Shown: in pieces, positions 9,527-19,039 of the stretch | Numbering within the stretch: position 1 is the first letter of the stretch | Layout: every line of letters begins with the position of its first letter | Notes under the pieces: generated by a model | The model's input: only the letters and a program-made list of their open reading frames with translations | The model's database searches: none | What the model was told of the DNA's origin: nothing | Translations under genes and position numbers: made by a program | Assembly: GCA_012518645.1 (NCBI GenBank) | Contig: JAAYRS010000117.1 | Span: forward strand, 1 to 35,637 | Reading direction: 5' to 3' | Length of the DNA stretch: 35,637 bases | Origin: Bacillota bacterium | Lineage (GTDB): Bacteria; Bacillota; Limnochordia; Darwinibacteriales; Darwinibacteriaceae

Positions 9527-9546
9527 TCTTCGGCAATTGCCGAAGA
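9527..9546. promoter_or_regulatory. 20-bp perfect palindrome TCTTCGGCAATTGCCGAAGA (candidate operator)
   Basis: Self-complementary sequence in the divergent intergenic region upstream of both flanking genes. Confidence 0.5.
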
Positions 9547-9671
9547 TTTAGCGCTCCACACTAACAGAGGAAATCCTTTTACCTCTGGGGAAGGTTTGCG
9601 GTCCGGGCAGGAATTGTCGAAGTGCACAGGGAAATATTAGCCGAAAGGCAAGAAGAAGGAGAGACACTTAA

Positions 9672-11696
9672 GTGGAAAAATTAGGCCTTGACGATTTTTT
9701 AAACTACAAGTTTCTATCCGGGGTGGAGTATAGCCCCAATGGGAAGTATGCTTGTTTTGTAGTCCATCAAGCCAATTTAGAGGAAAACGGCTATAACTCC
9801 AATCTTTGGCTGTACGATGAAGCTCAAAGCAATCTTTTTCAGCTTACCGCCTGGAATCAAGAAAAATTATTTACCTGGTTAGAGGACAGCAAACATATTT
9901 TGTTTTCCGCCCTGCGTAATCCTAAAGACAAAGAAAGGCAGGCCGAGGGTGAGGATTTGACCGTCTTTTATAAGATCAATGTAGGGGGCGGGGAAGCCCG
10001 GGAGGAATTTCGGGTACCTTTAAAAGTTAATGATGTTAGGCACCTGGCTGCAGATAGGTTTTTACTAACCGCTGTTTATAATCCGGGGCGCCGGGAATTA
10101 GAAGGCCTTTCTACTCAGGAGAAGGCAGAGGCATTAGAAGAAAGGGAAAAGAATAAAGATTTTGAGGTGTTGGAAGAAATACCTTTTTGGAGTAACGGGC
10201 GCGGGTTTGTCAGTAAAACCCGCAGCAGGCTTTATCTTTATAAGCGTCAAACCCACACTTGGCAGGCTTTGACAGGAGAGAACCTTCAAGTACAGGGAGT
10301 ACAGCTTAATGCAGAAAAGACAAAGGCCATTGTGGTAGGCCAGGAATTCGAGGGCAAGGCGGAACAAACCAATGCACTTTATTTAATTGATCTTTTGAAG
10401 GAGACTGTGCATAAAATCACCCCGGAGGAAGAATTCTCCTATTCTAATGCTTTTTTTATCAATGATCAACAAGTAATTTGCCAAGGCAAGGACATGAAGA
10501 CCTATGGGCTTAACGAAAATGCCCGTTTTTACTTGGTTTCTGTCCCAACAGGAGAAAAGGAATTATTCACCCCGGATTTTGATAAAAGCACCTGGAATTC
10601 TGTGGGCTCCGACTGCCGCTACGGCGGAGGGGAAGCAGTTCAGCTGGACGGTGAACACCTCTATTTTTTGACTACTGAAAAGGATAGTTCTTATCTTAAC
10701 CGCCTTAGTTTTCAAGGGGAGGCAGAACAGCTCACCGTTGGCGGGGGTACAGTGGATTCTTACAGCGTACGCGGGGGGAAGATTTTGTTTATCGGCCTGC
10801 GGGGCTTAAAATTGCAGGAGTTGTACCGCTGGGAACAGGGACAGGAAACAGCATTGACGGAATTTAACGCTTGGGTTGCCAAAAGCAGGAAACTATCCGA
10901 ACCGCGGCCTTTGAGTGTGGAAACTGCTCCTGGTGTCACAATCGACGGCTGGGTTCTCTTTCCCGTTGATTATGATCCGGGACGGAAATACCCGGGGATC
11001 CTTAATATCCACGGGGGGCCTAAAACCGTCTACGGCCCGGTTTTTTTCCACGAGATGCAGTACTGGGCCAATCAAGGTTATTTTGTGTTTTTTTGCAATC
11101 CCAGGGGCAGCGATGGAAGAGGGAATGAGTTCGCCGACATACGCGGTAAATATGGTACTGTAGATTACGAGGATCTAATGAGCTTTACTGATTTTGTCCT
11201 CGAGCGGCATCCCAATATAGATGAAGAACGCTTGGCTGTGGCCGGCGGGTCTTACGGAGGATTTATGACCAATTGGATTATTGGGCATACCGATCGTTTT
11301 AAAGCGGCGGCTTCCCAGCGCAGCATCAGTAATTGGTTCTCTATGGGTTATACCGCTGATATTGGTTATTTCTTCGTCGATGATCAAATTGGGGCCTCTC
11401 CCTGGTCTGATTGGGAAAAACTATGGGCGCAGTCTCCTCTCAAGTATGCTGATCAGGTCCAAACGCCGACTTTATTTATCCATAGCGAAGAAGATTACCG
11501 CTGCTGGCTGCCAGAGGGTTTGCAGATGTTTACGGCTTTAAAATATCATGGTGTGCAGTCCCGCCTTTGCCTGTTCAGGGGGGAAAACCATGAGTTAAGC
11601 CGCAGCGGGAAGCCTCGTCAGCGCCGGCGCCGTTTAGAGGAGATCACCAATTGGTTTCAGCGTTTTCTTGGGGAAAACAGCAACAAGGATTATTAG
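9672..11696 (+). CDS. S9 family peptidase (acylaminoacyl-peptidase/prolyl oligopeptidase-like)
   Basis: Beta-propeller N-terminus; catalytic GGSYGG serine, HSEEDYRCW Asp, GENHELSRSGKP His; GTG start after AGAAGGAGA. Confidence 0.93.
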   Translation: MEKLGLDDFLNYKFLSGVEYSPNGKYACFVVHQANLEENGYNSNLWLYDEAQSNLFQLTAWNQEKLFTWLEDSKHILFSALRNPKDKERQAEGEDLTVFYKINVGGGEAREEFRVPLKVNDVRHLAADRFLLTAVYNPGRRELEGLSTQEKAEALEEREKNKDFEVLEEIPFWSNGRGFVSKTRSRLYLYKRQTHTWQALTGENLQVQGVQLNAEKTKAIVVGQEFEGKAEQTNALYLIDLLKETVHKITPEEEFSYSNAFFINDQQVICQGKDMKTYGLNENARFYLVSVPTGEKELFTPDFDKSTWNSVGSDCRYGGGEAVQLDGEHLYFLTTEKDSSYLNRLSFQGEAEQLTVGGGTVDSYSVRGGKILFIGLRGLKLQELYRWEQGQETALTEFNAWVAKSRKLSEPRPLSVETAPGVTIDGWVLFPVDYDPGRKYPGILNIHGGPKTVYGPVFFHEMQYWANQGYFVFFCNPRGSDGRGNEFADIRGKYGTVDYEDLMSFTDFVLERHPNIDEERLAVAGGSYGGFMTNWIIGHTDRFKAAASQRSISNWFSMGYTADIGYFFVDDQIGASPWSDWEKLWAQSPLKYADQVQTPTLFIHSEEDYRCWLPEGLQMFTALKYHGVQSRLCLFRGENHELSRSGKPRQRRRRLEEITNWFQRFLGENSNKDY

Positions 11697-11711
11697 ATAG
11701 GGGCGTTGTAC

Positions 11712-12035
11712 ATGAATAAATTGATTGAAGCAACTGACTCTAATTTTGAAAAAGAAGTTTTGGAAGCCACTTAACCCGTCTTCGTGGATTTTTGGGCGGT
11801 TTGGTGCAGCCCCTGCCGTCAGATTGCCCCCTTATTCGCCGAGCTGAGCAGGGAATACCAAGGTAAAATTAAATTTGTGAAAGTAAATGTAGATCAAGTA
11901 ACGGAGCCTGTGGGCAGATACGGCATAATGAGTATTCCCACCTTGATGCTTTTTAAGGATGGCCGGCCTATGGAAACAATAGTGGGTTTGCAGCAAAAGG
12001 CGGGCTTAAAGGAAGTTTTAGATAAGTATATCTAA
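11712..12035 (+). pseudogene. thioredoxin gene with one in-frame TAA (11772-11774)
   Basis: Translation [61 protein letters not shown]...; same frame on both sides of the stop. Confidence 0.85.
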
Positions 12036-12049
12036 AGGAGGAAAATAAA

Positions 12050-13345
12050 GTGCTGGGAGTGCGCTATGGTGTAGGCTATGTGGGGGTAGCTTTGCTGACC
12101 CAAGTTGTGGTTCAGTGGGTGACCTATTTTTATGCTCCGCCGGCAGAAAGGGGACTTGCGGCTTTACTGCCAATTGCTTTAGTGGGTTTGGCTATGGTTA
12201 TCGGGCGCATAATCGATGCTGTGGCTGATCCCTTAGTTGGCTTTTGGAGCGACAACAGCCGTTTCCAAGGAGGCCGGCGTTTGCCCTTTATTAAGTACGG
12301 CATGGTGCCCTTGGCTTTATCTTTTTTCTTGGTTTGGATTCCGTTGGGCGGTTCAGATACCTTGCGGTTCTTTTATTTAGCCTTTGTCCTTAGCTCCTTT
12401 TTCTTTTTCTACACTGTTGTGGTCGCTCCTTACTTAGCACTCCTGCCGGAACTAGCCGGTGATCATAGTGAGCGCACCAGGCTTTCCGCCTGGCAGGCAG
12501 GTTTCAATATTGCGGGCTTGGCAATTGCCATGGTTGGTTCGGCTTGGCTCATTGAAACTTTTAATTTTAAAATCATGGGGCTGGTTTTAGGCTTGGTGGC
12601 CTTGGCATCTTTCGCCATTACCGGGTTTACCGTGAAAGAGCGCCGCCTGCAGGAGGCTGGTGAACCGGAAAGCTTGTGGGTAAGTACGGCTTTAACTTTT
12701 CGGAACAAGCCGTTCTTATTTTACCTCGCCGCCCAGCTTTTGCTGTGGTTTGGCTTTAACATGACTATGATTGCAGTACCGTATGTGGTAACGGTCCTGA
12801 TGGTCATGGACGAAGGTGCTGTCGGGCTGGTCTTGGGGGTCGCCTTGCTTATTTCTGTGCTCTGCTTTCCCTTAATTGTCGTTTTAAGCAATAGATACGG
12901 TTACAAGAAGGTGCTCCTGCTGACCATGACCTTGCAGGCTTTAGTTCTGGGGGCCTTGGGTTTTGTAGGGCTTTGGCCCGGAAACATCCCGATTTTGTGG
13001 CAAGGTTTAATTACGGTTGGATTGGCGGGTTTTCCTTTAGCAGGCTTTTTTATAATTCCCAATGCTATGCTGGCGGAACTTACAGATTACGATTATGCCT
13101 TAACGGGAAAACGGAGAGAAGCAATCTATTTCGGAGTCCAGGGCCTGATTTTAAAATCAGCTATCGGGCTTAGTTCTCTTGTTTTAACTTTTGTCCTTGA
13201 GCGTTATGGTTTTAGTGTAGCTCAACCTTTGGGCGTGCGGATCAGCGGGCCCCTGGCGGGTTTCTTTGTCCTGGCCGGTGTGGCGGTGCTTCTGTTTTAT
13301 CCCCAAGATCTGGTTACGGAAAAAATCAAGGCAGTTAAGATTTAA
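12050..13345 (+). CDS. MFS transporter, GPH/MelB-like (MFS_2)
   Basis: 431 aa, about 12 TM segments, 'DAVADPLVGFWSDNSRFQGGRRLPFI' motif. Confidence 0.85.
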   Translation: MLGVRYGVGYVGVALLTQVVVQWVTYFYAPPAERGLAALLPIALVGLAMVIGRIIDAVADPLVGFWSDNSRFQGGRRLPFIKYGMVPLALSFFLVWIPLGGSDTLRFFYLAFVLSSFFFFYTVVVAPYLALLPELAGDHSERTRLSAWQAGFNIAGLAIAMVGSAWLIETFNFKIMGLVLGLVALASFAITGFTVKERRLQEAGEPESLWVSTALTFRNKPFLFYLAAQLLLWFGFNMTMIAVPYVVTVLMVMDEGAVGLVLGVALLISVLCFPLIVVLSNRYGYKKVLLLTMTLQALVLGALGFVGLWPGNIPILWQGLITVGLAGFPLAGFFIIPNAMLAELTDYDYALTGKRREAIYFGVQGLILKSAIGLSSLVLTFVLERYGFSVAQPLGVRISGPLAGFFVLAGVAVLLFYPQDLVTEKIKAVKI

Positions 13346-13445
13346 ACCGGGCCTCGGCGGGACCTTTTATGTAAAGGGTACTCAACAAGGGGGCAGCCAG
13401 AAGTTATAATACATGTAAAAGCTGCTTTCCAAAGGGGGCGATTTT

Positions 13446-13661
13446 ATGGAAAATAGAGTGGAATAATTAAGGAAAAGGCTGGGGTTAAGCCAACAAGAAT
13501 TAGGGGATATCCTGCGAGTTTCCCGACAGACAATCAGCCCAATTGAAACGGGAAGGTATAATCCTTCTTTAAAATTGGTCTTTTTCACCTCAGATTTTTT
13601 TAAACTGCCCATTGAGGAAATCTCCAGCCTTAAAAGAAATGATCAAAATGAAAAAGAATAA
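13446..13661 (+). pseudogene. XRE-family helix-turn-helix regulator with in-frame TAA (13464-13466)
   Basis: MENRVE*LRKRLGLSQQELGDILRVSRQTISPIETGRYNPSLKLVFFTSDFFKLPIEEIS. Confidence 0.8.
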
Positions 13662-14030
13662 TTTCTGGGTGGGGACGGCTTATCTTGCCGCAGGAATTAT
13701 ATTTTTACCTTTGTCCCTAAGCCCGGAGATTACCCTCGGTCATTATTTTTATTGGACCAAGCCCGCTTACTGCTACGAGCGGAAAAGGGATTAGGCTTTA
13801 TGTTCAACGCCCGGTTATGCTGCGGGACAAAGGGGGCCGGTACGCTTATCCCGCGGGTTTACCCATCATCTTTGCTTTACTAACTATCTTCTATGTCCTG
13901 GACACCCTGCAGATAGCGGAAAGCAAGTTCATCATCTTATTTTTATTTGCCTATTTGGTTTTCCAATGTAATCGGCATCGTTATTTTCCTGTACTTAAGC
14001 AAAAAACATCTAGGTTACCCCCGCTTATAT
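13648..14030 (+). pseudogene. degraded small membrane protein (DUF2178-like), several frameshifts
   Basis: MKKNNFWVGTAYLAAGIIFLPLSLSPEITLGHYFYWTKP... in one frame, ...VMLRDKGGRYAYPAGLPIIFALL...FAYLVFQ in another, VIGIVIFLYLSKKHLG in a third. Confidence 0.7.
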
Positions 14031-17000
14031 TGTCCGGGTTTGGCCGGTCTTTTCTTTCTTTTCCAGGCGGTGGAACAATTCATAGATAACGGGAATCACA
14101 AACAAGGTTAAAAACGTAGAAGTTGCCAGTCCGCCCATAATTGTGGCTGCCAGGGGCCTTTGGAATTCCGAACCCACCCCAAAACCCAGAGCCACGGGTA
14201 AAAGGCCGAAAATGGTGGTGATAGAGGTCATCAAAATGGGGCGCAGCCGTACTTGGCACGCTTCTAAGACAGCGTCCCTTACGGGCATTTGGGGCGCTTC
14301 TTTCCGCTTGAGATTAATGTAATCTACTAAGACAATGGCATTATTAACAACAATCCCTGCCAGGACGATAATCCCGATAATTGCCATAATGCCGATATTC
14401 CCGCCTACCAGCCACAAACCTCCTAGGGAACCGATTAAGGCCAGGGGGATAGAAAACATGATGATAAAGGGCTGGAGAAAGGATTCAAACTGGGCAGCCA
14501 TAACTAAATAGACCAAAGCCACCGCTAAAGCCAAGGCCAAGCCCAATTCGTCCAGGGATTCATCTATAACCTCCTGCATCCCGCCGATGTTAACATGGTA
14601 GCCCCGGGGGATTGCCATCTTTTCAATGATTTTCTGTGCGGCCTGTGTAGCTTTGGTTAAGGAAAGATCGCCTAAAATTCCGGTGACATAGATTACCGGG
14701 AGGCGGTTGGTGCGCTGAATCACTGTGGGGGCCGGCCCCACAATGGGTTCGACCACTTCGTTGAGAAGAATGGGGTTTTCCCCAAAACCACCGATTTGCA
14801 CAGGTGAAGTAATTTTTGTGTTTAATAAATCGTCCACGGAATCAACGGGAGAATTGGGCCTAAGCATTACAGGCAGAACCCGCCTTCCGATCTGCAAATC
14901 GGTTGCTTTTAGGCCGGAAGTTGCATAACGCATTCCCAAACCCACCTGCCCGGCGGTGAAACCCCCCAGGATACTGCGGGAAGTGTCCACGTTTAAAAAG
15001 AGTTCTTGGCCCCGGCGGAATTCAGAATCCTGCACGTCCCGAAAACCGGGGATTTGCCTCAATTCCCTGATTAATTCCTTGGAAAGGCCGAGTAAAACCT
15101 CAACATCTTCCCCGCGCACTTCAATTAAAAGGTTAGGCGCTAAAATAGTGCTGGCAGCCGATCCGAACAAGGAGCTGTCGGCGATATTAACCCGCAGGGC
15201 TCCGTGTTCTGTCAGCATATTCTGCAGCTCTTCGGCAATTTGGCTGCTGCTTCCTTTCCTCTGTTCGTGGGGGATTAAAGTAATGGAAAACTGGGCGTTT
15301 TCTATTCCGGTACCGGCAACCAAATCCAAAACATTCATTTCCCCTTGGTCCCCAACTTGGGTGGCAACGCTGGCTATCTCCGGGATGGCGGCCAAGTCAT
15401 CTTCGATTCCCGTGATCATCGTGCGCACTTTTTCTAAAGGAAGCCCCGCCGGCAGCATGGCGGTCACCCCTAGAAAACCCTCATCGAAACTGGGTAAGAA
15501 TTCCTGATCAAGGCTGGGGTAGATTAGAGCGGAAAAGATCAGTAAAAGTACCACAGCCCCCAGTACGATCGTTTTCTTGTCCAGTATTAACTGTAGAAAG
15601 CGGAGGTAGCCCCGCTGTACTTTTCTAAAAAGGGAAGGCTTTTTCTTGGAAGAAAGGGCCGGCCGGGTTTTTTTTCTAATGAATTTGGCAGAAAGCATAG
15701 GTATAAGTGTTAAGGCTACCAAAAGAGAAACAAGCAAAGAATAGGAGATCGTTAAGCCTAATTCTTTAAATAGCTGTCCGGCAATACTTTGGAGAAAGAT
15801 CACCGGTAAAAAGACAGCAATCGTGGTTGCTGTTGAAGCGGTGATAGCTCCCGTTATTTCCCCGGCACCGTTTTCAGCAGCTTCTTGGGGGGCCGCCCCC
15901 TCTGTTCTGTGGCGGTAAATATTTTCCAAGACCACGATGGAGGAATCCACCAGCATTCCTATGCCTAAAGCCAGGCCCCCCAAAGTCATTAGATTTAAAG
16001 AAAGATTGGAAAAATACACTAAGACAAAACTGGCAATAATTGATACGGGAATTGATAAAGCTATAATTAGAAGGCTTGGGAGGTTGCGGAGAAAAAACCA
16101 AAGTACAGCTACGGCCAAAAATCCCCCAATAAGCCCGCTGGTGGCTAAACTGCTGATGCTGTTGCGGATAAATAGGGATTGATCGGTGATTGTTGTAAAT
16201 TGAAGGTGGGGGTATTCAGCTTCTAAGCGGTGTAAAGTTTTCCGAAGATTATCTGCTACGCGCACAGTGTTTGCCCCGCTTTGGCGCATAATTTGGATTA
16301 AGGCGGTATCTTCGCCGTTAAACCGGGTTATTCCATCGCGGGGTTGCAGATGGGTGCTTACCTCAGCCACATCGGAAAGGTAAGTTAAGGAGGGGATCAT
16401 ACCGCCCAAACCGAGGATGCCGCTGCCTTGTTCCATGCCTACAATAATATCTTCCAATTCGGCGACGGTTTTAATCTCACTTCCGGCTCTGGTGCTGAAA
16501 CGAGTGTTTTCGGCGGTAACCGTCCCGCCGGGGACAACAATGTTTTGATACATTATTAATTGCTGAAGGATAACCGGCGTCAGCCCGATTTCATTTAAAT
16601 GTTCAGGGTCAAATAAGACTTGGATTTCTTCTTTGCTTGTTCCCAGAAGGCTCACTTCCGCCACGCCCAAAATCTGCTCTAACTGGGGTTTGATTTCTAA
16701 TAATTCTTCGGAAAGCTCAATAGGCGTGAGATCATCCCCGCTTACTCCCACCAGCATTAAAGGAAAATCGTTGGGGTCAACCTGGGCGACAACTGGTGTT
16801 TGGACTTCGTCGGGGAGTGTTAGGGCCGCTTGGGCCAAATTATTGCGGATATGATCCAAAGCGGAAAGCATATCCGTGCCCCATTGAAATTGGAGGGTGA
16901 TTGCGCAGATGTTGGCCATGCTGAAAGAATCTATCCTGCGCAGGCCGCTGACATTAGCTAAGGACCCTTCCACCGGTATAGTTACATCTTGTTGAATGGT

Positions 17001-17171
17001 CCTGGCTGAGCTGCCGGGATAGGGGATCACTACTACCGCTACGGGGAAGTTAAGATCAGGCAGAAGATCAATGCCAATCTTCTGCAGAGAGATGAATCCA
17101 AATAAAATTGCAATGATTACCACGACAGTAATAGCGATTGGCCTGCGGACAGCTAGTTTTGGTAATTGCAT
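14025..17171 (-). CDS. efflux RND transporter permease (AcrB/SwrC-like, HAE1)
   Basis: MQLPKLAVRRPIAITVVVIIAILFGFISLQKIGIDLLPDLNFP..., LGGLALGIGMLVDSSIVVLENIYRH; start at 17171 with GAGGAG RBS. Confidence 0.93.
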   Translation of the reverse strand: MQLPKLAVRRPIAITVVVIIAILFGFISLQKIGIDLLPDLNFPVAVVVIPYPGSSARTIQQDVTIPVEGSLANVSGLRRIDSFSMANICAITLQFQWGTDMLSALDHIRNNLAQAALTLPDEVQTPVVAQVDPNDFPLMLVGVSGDDLTPIELSEELLEIKPQLEQILGVAEVSLLGTSKEEIQVLFDPEHLNEIGLTPVILQQLIMYQNIVVPGGTVTAENTRFSTRAGSEIKTVAELEDIIVGMEQGSGILGLGGMIPSLTYLSDVAEVSTHLQPRDGITRFNGEDTALIQIMRQSGANTVRVADNLRKTLHRLEAEYPHLQFTTITDQSLFIRNSISSLATSGLIGGFLAVAVLWFFLRNLPSLLIIALSIPVSIIASFVLVYFSNLSLNLMTLGGLALGIGMLVDSSIVVLENIYRHRTEGAAPQEAAENGAGEITGAITASTATTIAVFLPVIFLQSIAGQLFKELGLTISYSLLVSLLVALTLIPMLSAKFIRKKTRPALSSKKKPSLFRKVQRGYLRFLQLILDKKTIVLGAVVLLLIFSALIYPSLDQEFLPSFDEGFLGVTAMLPAGLPLEKVRTMITGIEDDLAAIPEIASVATQVGDQGEMNVLDLVAGTGIENAQFSITLIPHEQRKGSSSQIAEELQNMLTEHGALRVNIADSSLFGSAASTILAPNLLIEVRGEDVEVLLGLSKELIRELRQIPGFRDVQDSEFRRGQELFLNVDTSRSILGGFTAGQVGLGMRYATSGLKATDLQIGRRVLPVMLRPNSPVDSVDDLLNTKITSPVQIGGFGENPILLNEVVEPIVGPAPTVIQRTNRLPVIYVTGILGDLSLTKATQAAQKIIEKMAIPRGYHVNIGGMQEVIDESLDELGLALALAVALVYLVMAAQFESFLQPFIIMFSIPLALIGSLGGLWLVGGNIGIMAIIGIIVLAGIVVNNAIVLVDYINLKRKEAPQMPVRDAVLEACQVRLRPILMTSITTIFGLLPVALGFGVGSEFQRPLAATIMGGLATSTFLTLFVIPVIYELFHRLEKKEKTGQTRTI

Positions 17172-17270
17172 ACAAGAGTCCTCCTCGGGATAAACAAATC
17201 CAAGTACAATTTCTGGACAAAAAAGAGTTATCCTGCCTTTAACTGTTGAAGAAAAAGGGGGAATTGGGGT

Positions 17271-17777
17271 GTGGGCAGATTTAACGGACAGCTTAAACAA
17301 TTTTGGGCCCTATTAATTTTAACTGTGTTTTTGTTTCTATGGTGGTTTAACTTTCCGGCAGCACCTCCTTCCCGGGAAAAACCGCCGGAAAAAAATGACC
17401 TTGAGGGCTGGCGAGCCGGATTTTCCGAAACGGACCTTGATCTTTTAGCCCGGGCTGTGCAGGCCGAGGCAGAAGGGGAACCTTACGACGGCCAAATTGG
17501 GGTTGCCGCGGTGATCTTAAACAGGGTCCGCCATCCGGAATTTCCCAATACTATCCCGGGCGTAATTTACGAGCCGCTGGCTTTTTCCATAGTAGCCAAC
17601 GGGCGGATCTACAATCAAGCCGATTCCAGGGCTTTGCAGGCAGCTCACGATGCTCTAAGCGGACTTGATCCCACCGGCGGCGCCCTTTATTTTTATAATC
17701 CCGCTAAAACCCGCAGTGCTTGGATTAAAAACAGGCCGGTTTTAAAGACCATCGGCAAACACGTTTTTTCCGGTTAG
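17271..17777 (+). CDS. cell wall hydrolase, SleB-like (Hydrolase_2), N-terminal TM anchor, no peptidoglycan-binding repeat
   Basis: LLARAVQAEAEGEPYDGQIGVAAVILNRVRHPEFPNTIPGVIYE...GALYFYNPAKTRSAWI; followed by ypeB. Confidence 0.88.
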   Translation: MGRFNGQLKQFWALLILTVFLFLWWFNFPAAPPSREKPPEKNDLEGWRAGFSETDLDLLARAVQAEAEGEPYDGQIGVAAVILNRVRHPEFPNTIPGVIYEPLAFSIVANGRIYNQADSRALQAAHDALSGLDPTGGALYFYNPAKTRSAWIKNRPVLKTIGKHVFSG

Positions 17778-17785
17778 GGGGCTGA

Positions 17786-19039
17786 GTGGTGAATTGTAAG
17801 CTCAAGGACAGGCTGATAATAATAGTGTTCGCTTTGGTTTTGCTCAGTGTGGGGTTTGCCGGCGGCCAGTATTACCTGCACCGAATTTATCAAAGGCAGA
17901 TCGAGGTCAGCTACCGGCGGGCCTTAAGCGAATTTGCCACCCATCTTCAAGAATTAACCATAGAATTAGGCCGATCCCGTTTAGCCCAAAGTGATCCGCT
18001 GCGCGATTCTATCGGTGCCGATCTGCGGCGTCTGGTTTATGCGGCTCAAAGTAATATGGGAGAACTGCCCTTAGGGGAAATTCAAACCGAACGAATCGCC
18101 GGGCTGTTGGCCCAGGCTTATAAATATAGTTTCCTTTTCAACCCGGAGCAAGCCGAACGCTTGTATCAACAAGCGGGGCGTGTCAGCAGGGGACTGCAAA
18201 ACATTTTGGTGCAAAAAGAAAAAGAATTCCCCTGGGTTTCTTGGCGGGAATACCTTGGTGCCCGTTTAACTTTTGGCGATTTGCTGCAAACTTTAGCCAC
18301 CATTAATAACGATTTAGATGAGTTCAAAATTCCTCTCAGGAAGGGGGAAATCGAGGGGGAGATAATCAGCCCCCAAGAAGCCGTTTCCCAAGCCCAAGCC
18401 TTTAGCGGAAAGCAAGAATTGGACTTTAAGGTTACCAAGGAAAGCCGGGGTTCTCCGCCAACCTACACTGTGGAAGCCCAAGGAGAGGAACAACACCTTA
18501 TTGTGGAAGTTTCTCAAAAAGGGGGGGTGGTTTTATGGATGGCCACAGTTCAAACCATTGAGGAACAACGATTAACTTCCCGGGAGTTAATCCAATTCGG
18601 AAACAGCTTCTTGCTGGAAAAAGGGTTTCCCCCCATGCATGTGACAGATCTCCAGTTACTACAGAACAAGGCTACCCTGACTTTTGTACCGGTGCGGGAT
18701 GGGATTTTGCGGTACGCTGAGCCTGTAAAAGTCCAAATCAGCGCGGCGGACGGCGCAATCTTAGGATTTTGGGGTGTCCCTTACTACCTGGCCCAAAGCA
18801 GATCAGGACAACCTTTGGAGAGAACGGCGGAACAAGAATGGGAATTGGAAGATAAAATCAAAAGGGGGGTTGAAGTCCTGGATCAAAAACTGGCTTTGAT
18901 CCTTAATGGAAAACAAGAAGAAATCCTCACTGCCCGCTTGGGGGTCCAATACGGAGAAGAGTACTATTTAATTTACCTTAATTTTGAAAGCGGCGCCGAA
19001 GAAGATCTTGTTCCAGTGGCTTCACCGGAATTCTTTTAA
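17786..19039 (+). CDS. ypeB: germination protein YpeB
   Basis: 417 aa, N-terminal TM, YpeB-type N-terminal region and PepSY-like C-terminal repeats; paired with sleB-like gene. Confidence 0.88.
   Translation: MVNCKLKDRLIIIVFALVLLSVGFAGGQYYLHRIYQRQIEVSYRRALSEFATHLQELTIELGRSRLAQSDPLRDSIGADLRRLVYAAQSNMGELPLGEIQTERIAGLLAQAYKYSFLFNPEQAERLYQQAGRVSRGLQNILVQKEKEFPWVSWREYLGARLTFGDLLQTLATINNDLDEFKIPLRKGEIEGEIISPQEAVSQAQAFSGKQELDFKVTKESRGSPPTYTVEAQGEEQHLIVEVSQKGGVVLWMATVQTIEEQRLTSRELIQFGNSFLLEKGFPPMHVTDLQLLQNKATLTFVPVRDGILRYAEPVKVQISAADGAILGFWGVPYYLAQSRSGQPLERTAEQEWELEDKIKRGVEVLDQKLALILNGKQEEILTARLGVQYGEEYYLIYLNFESGAEEDLVPVASPEFF

Noticed and set aside
11772-11774. Selenocysteine explanation for the thioredoxin stop
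   Set aside because: The codon is TAA, not TGA, and it is not at the CxxC site.
14956-15507. Plus-strand ORF of 183 aa
   Set aside because: Antisense to the RND transporter; no RBS or recognisable family.
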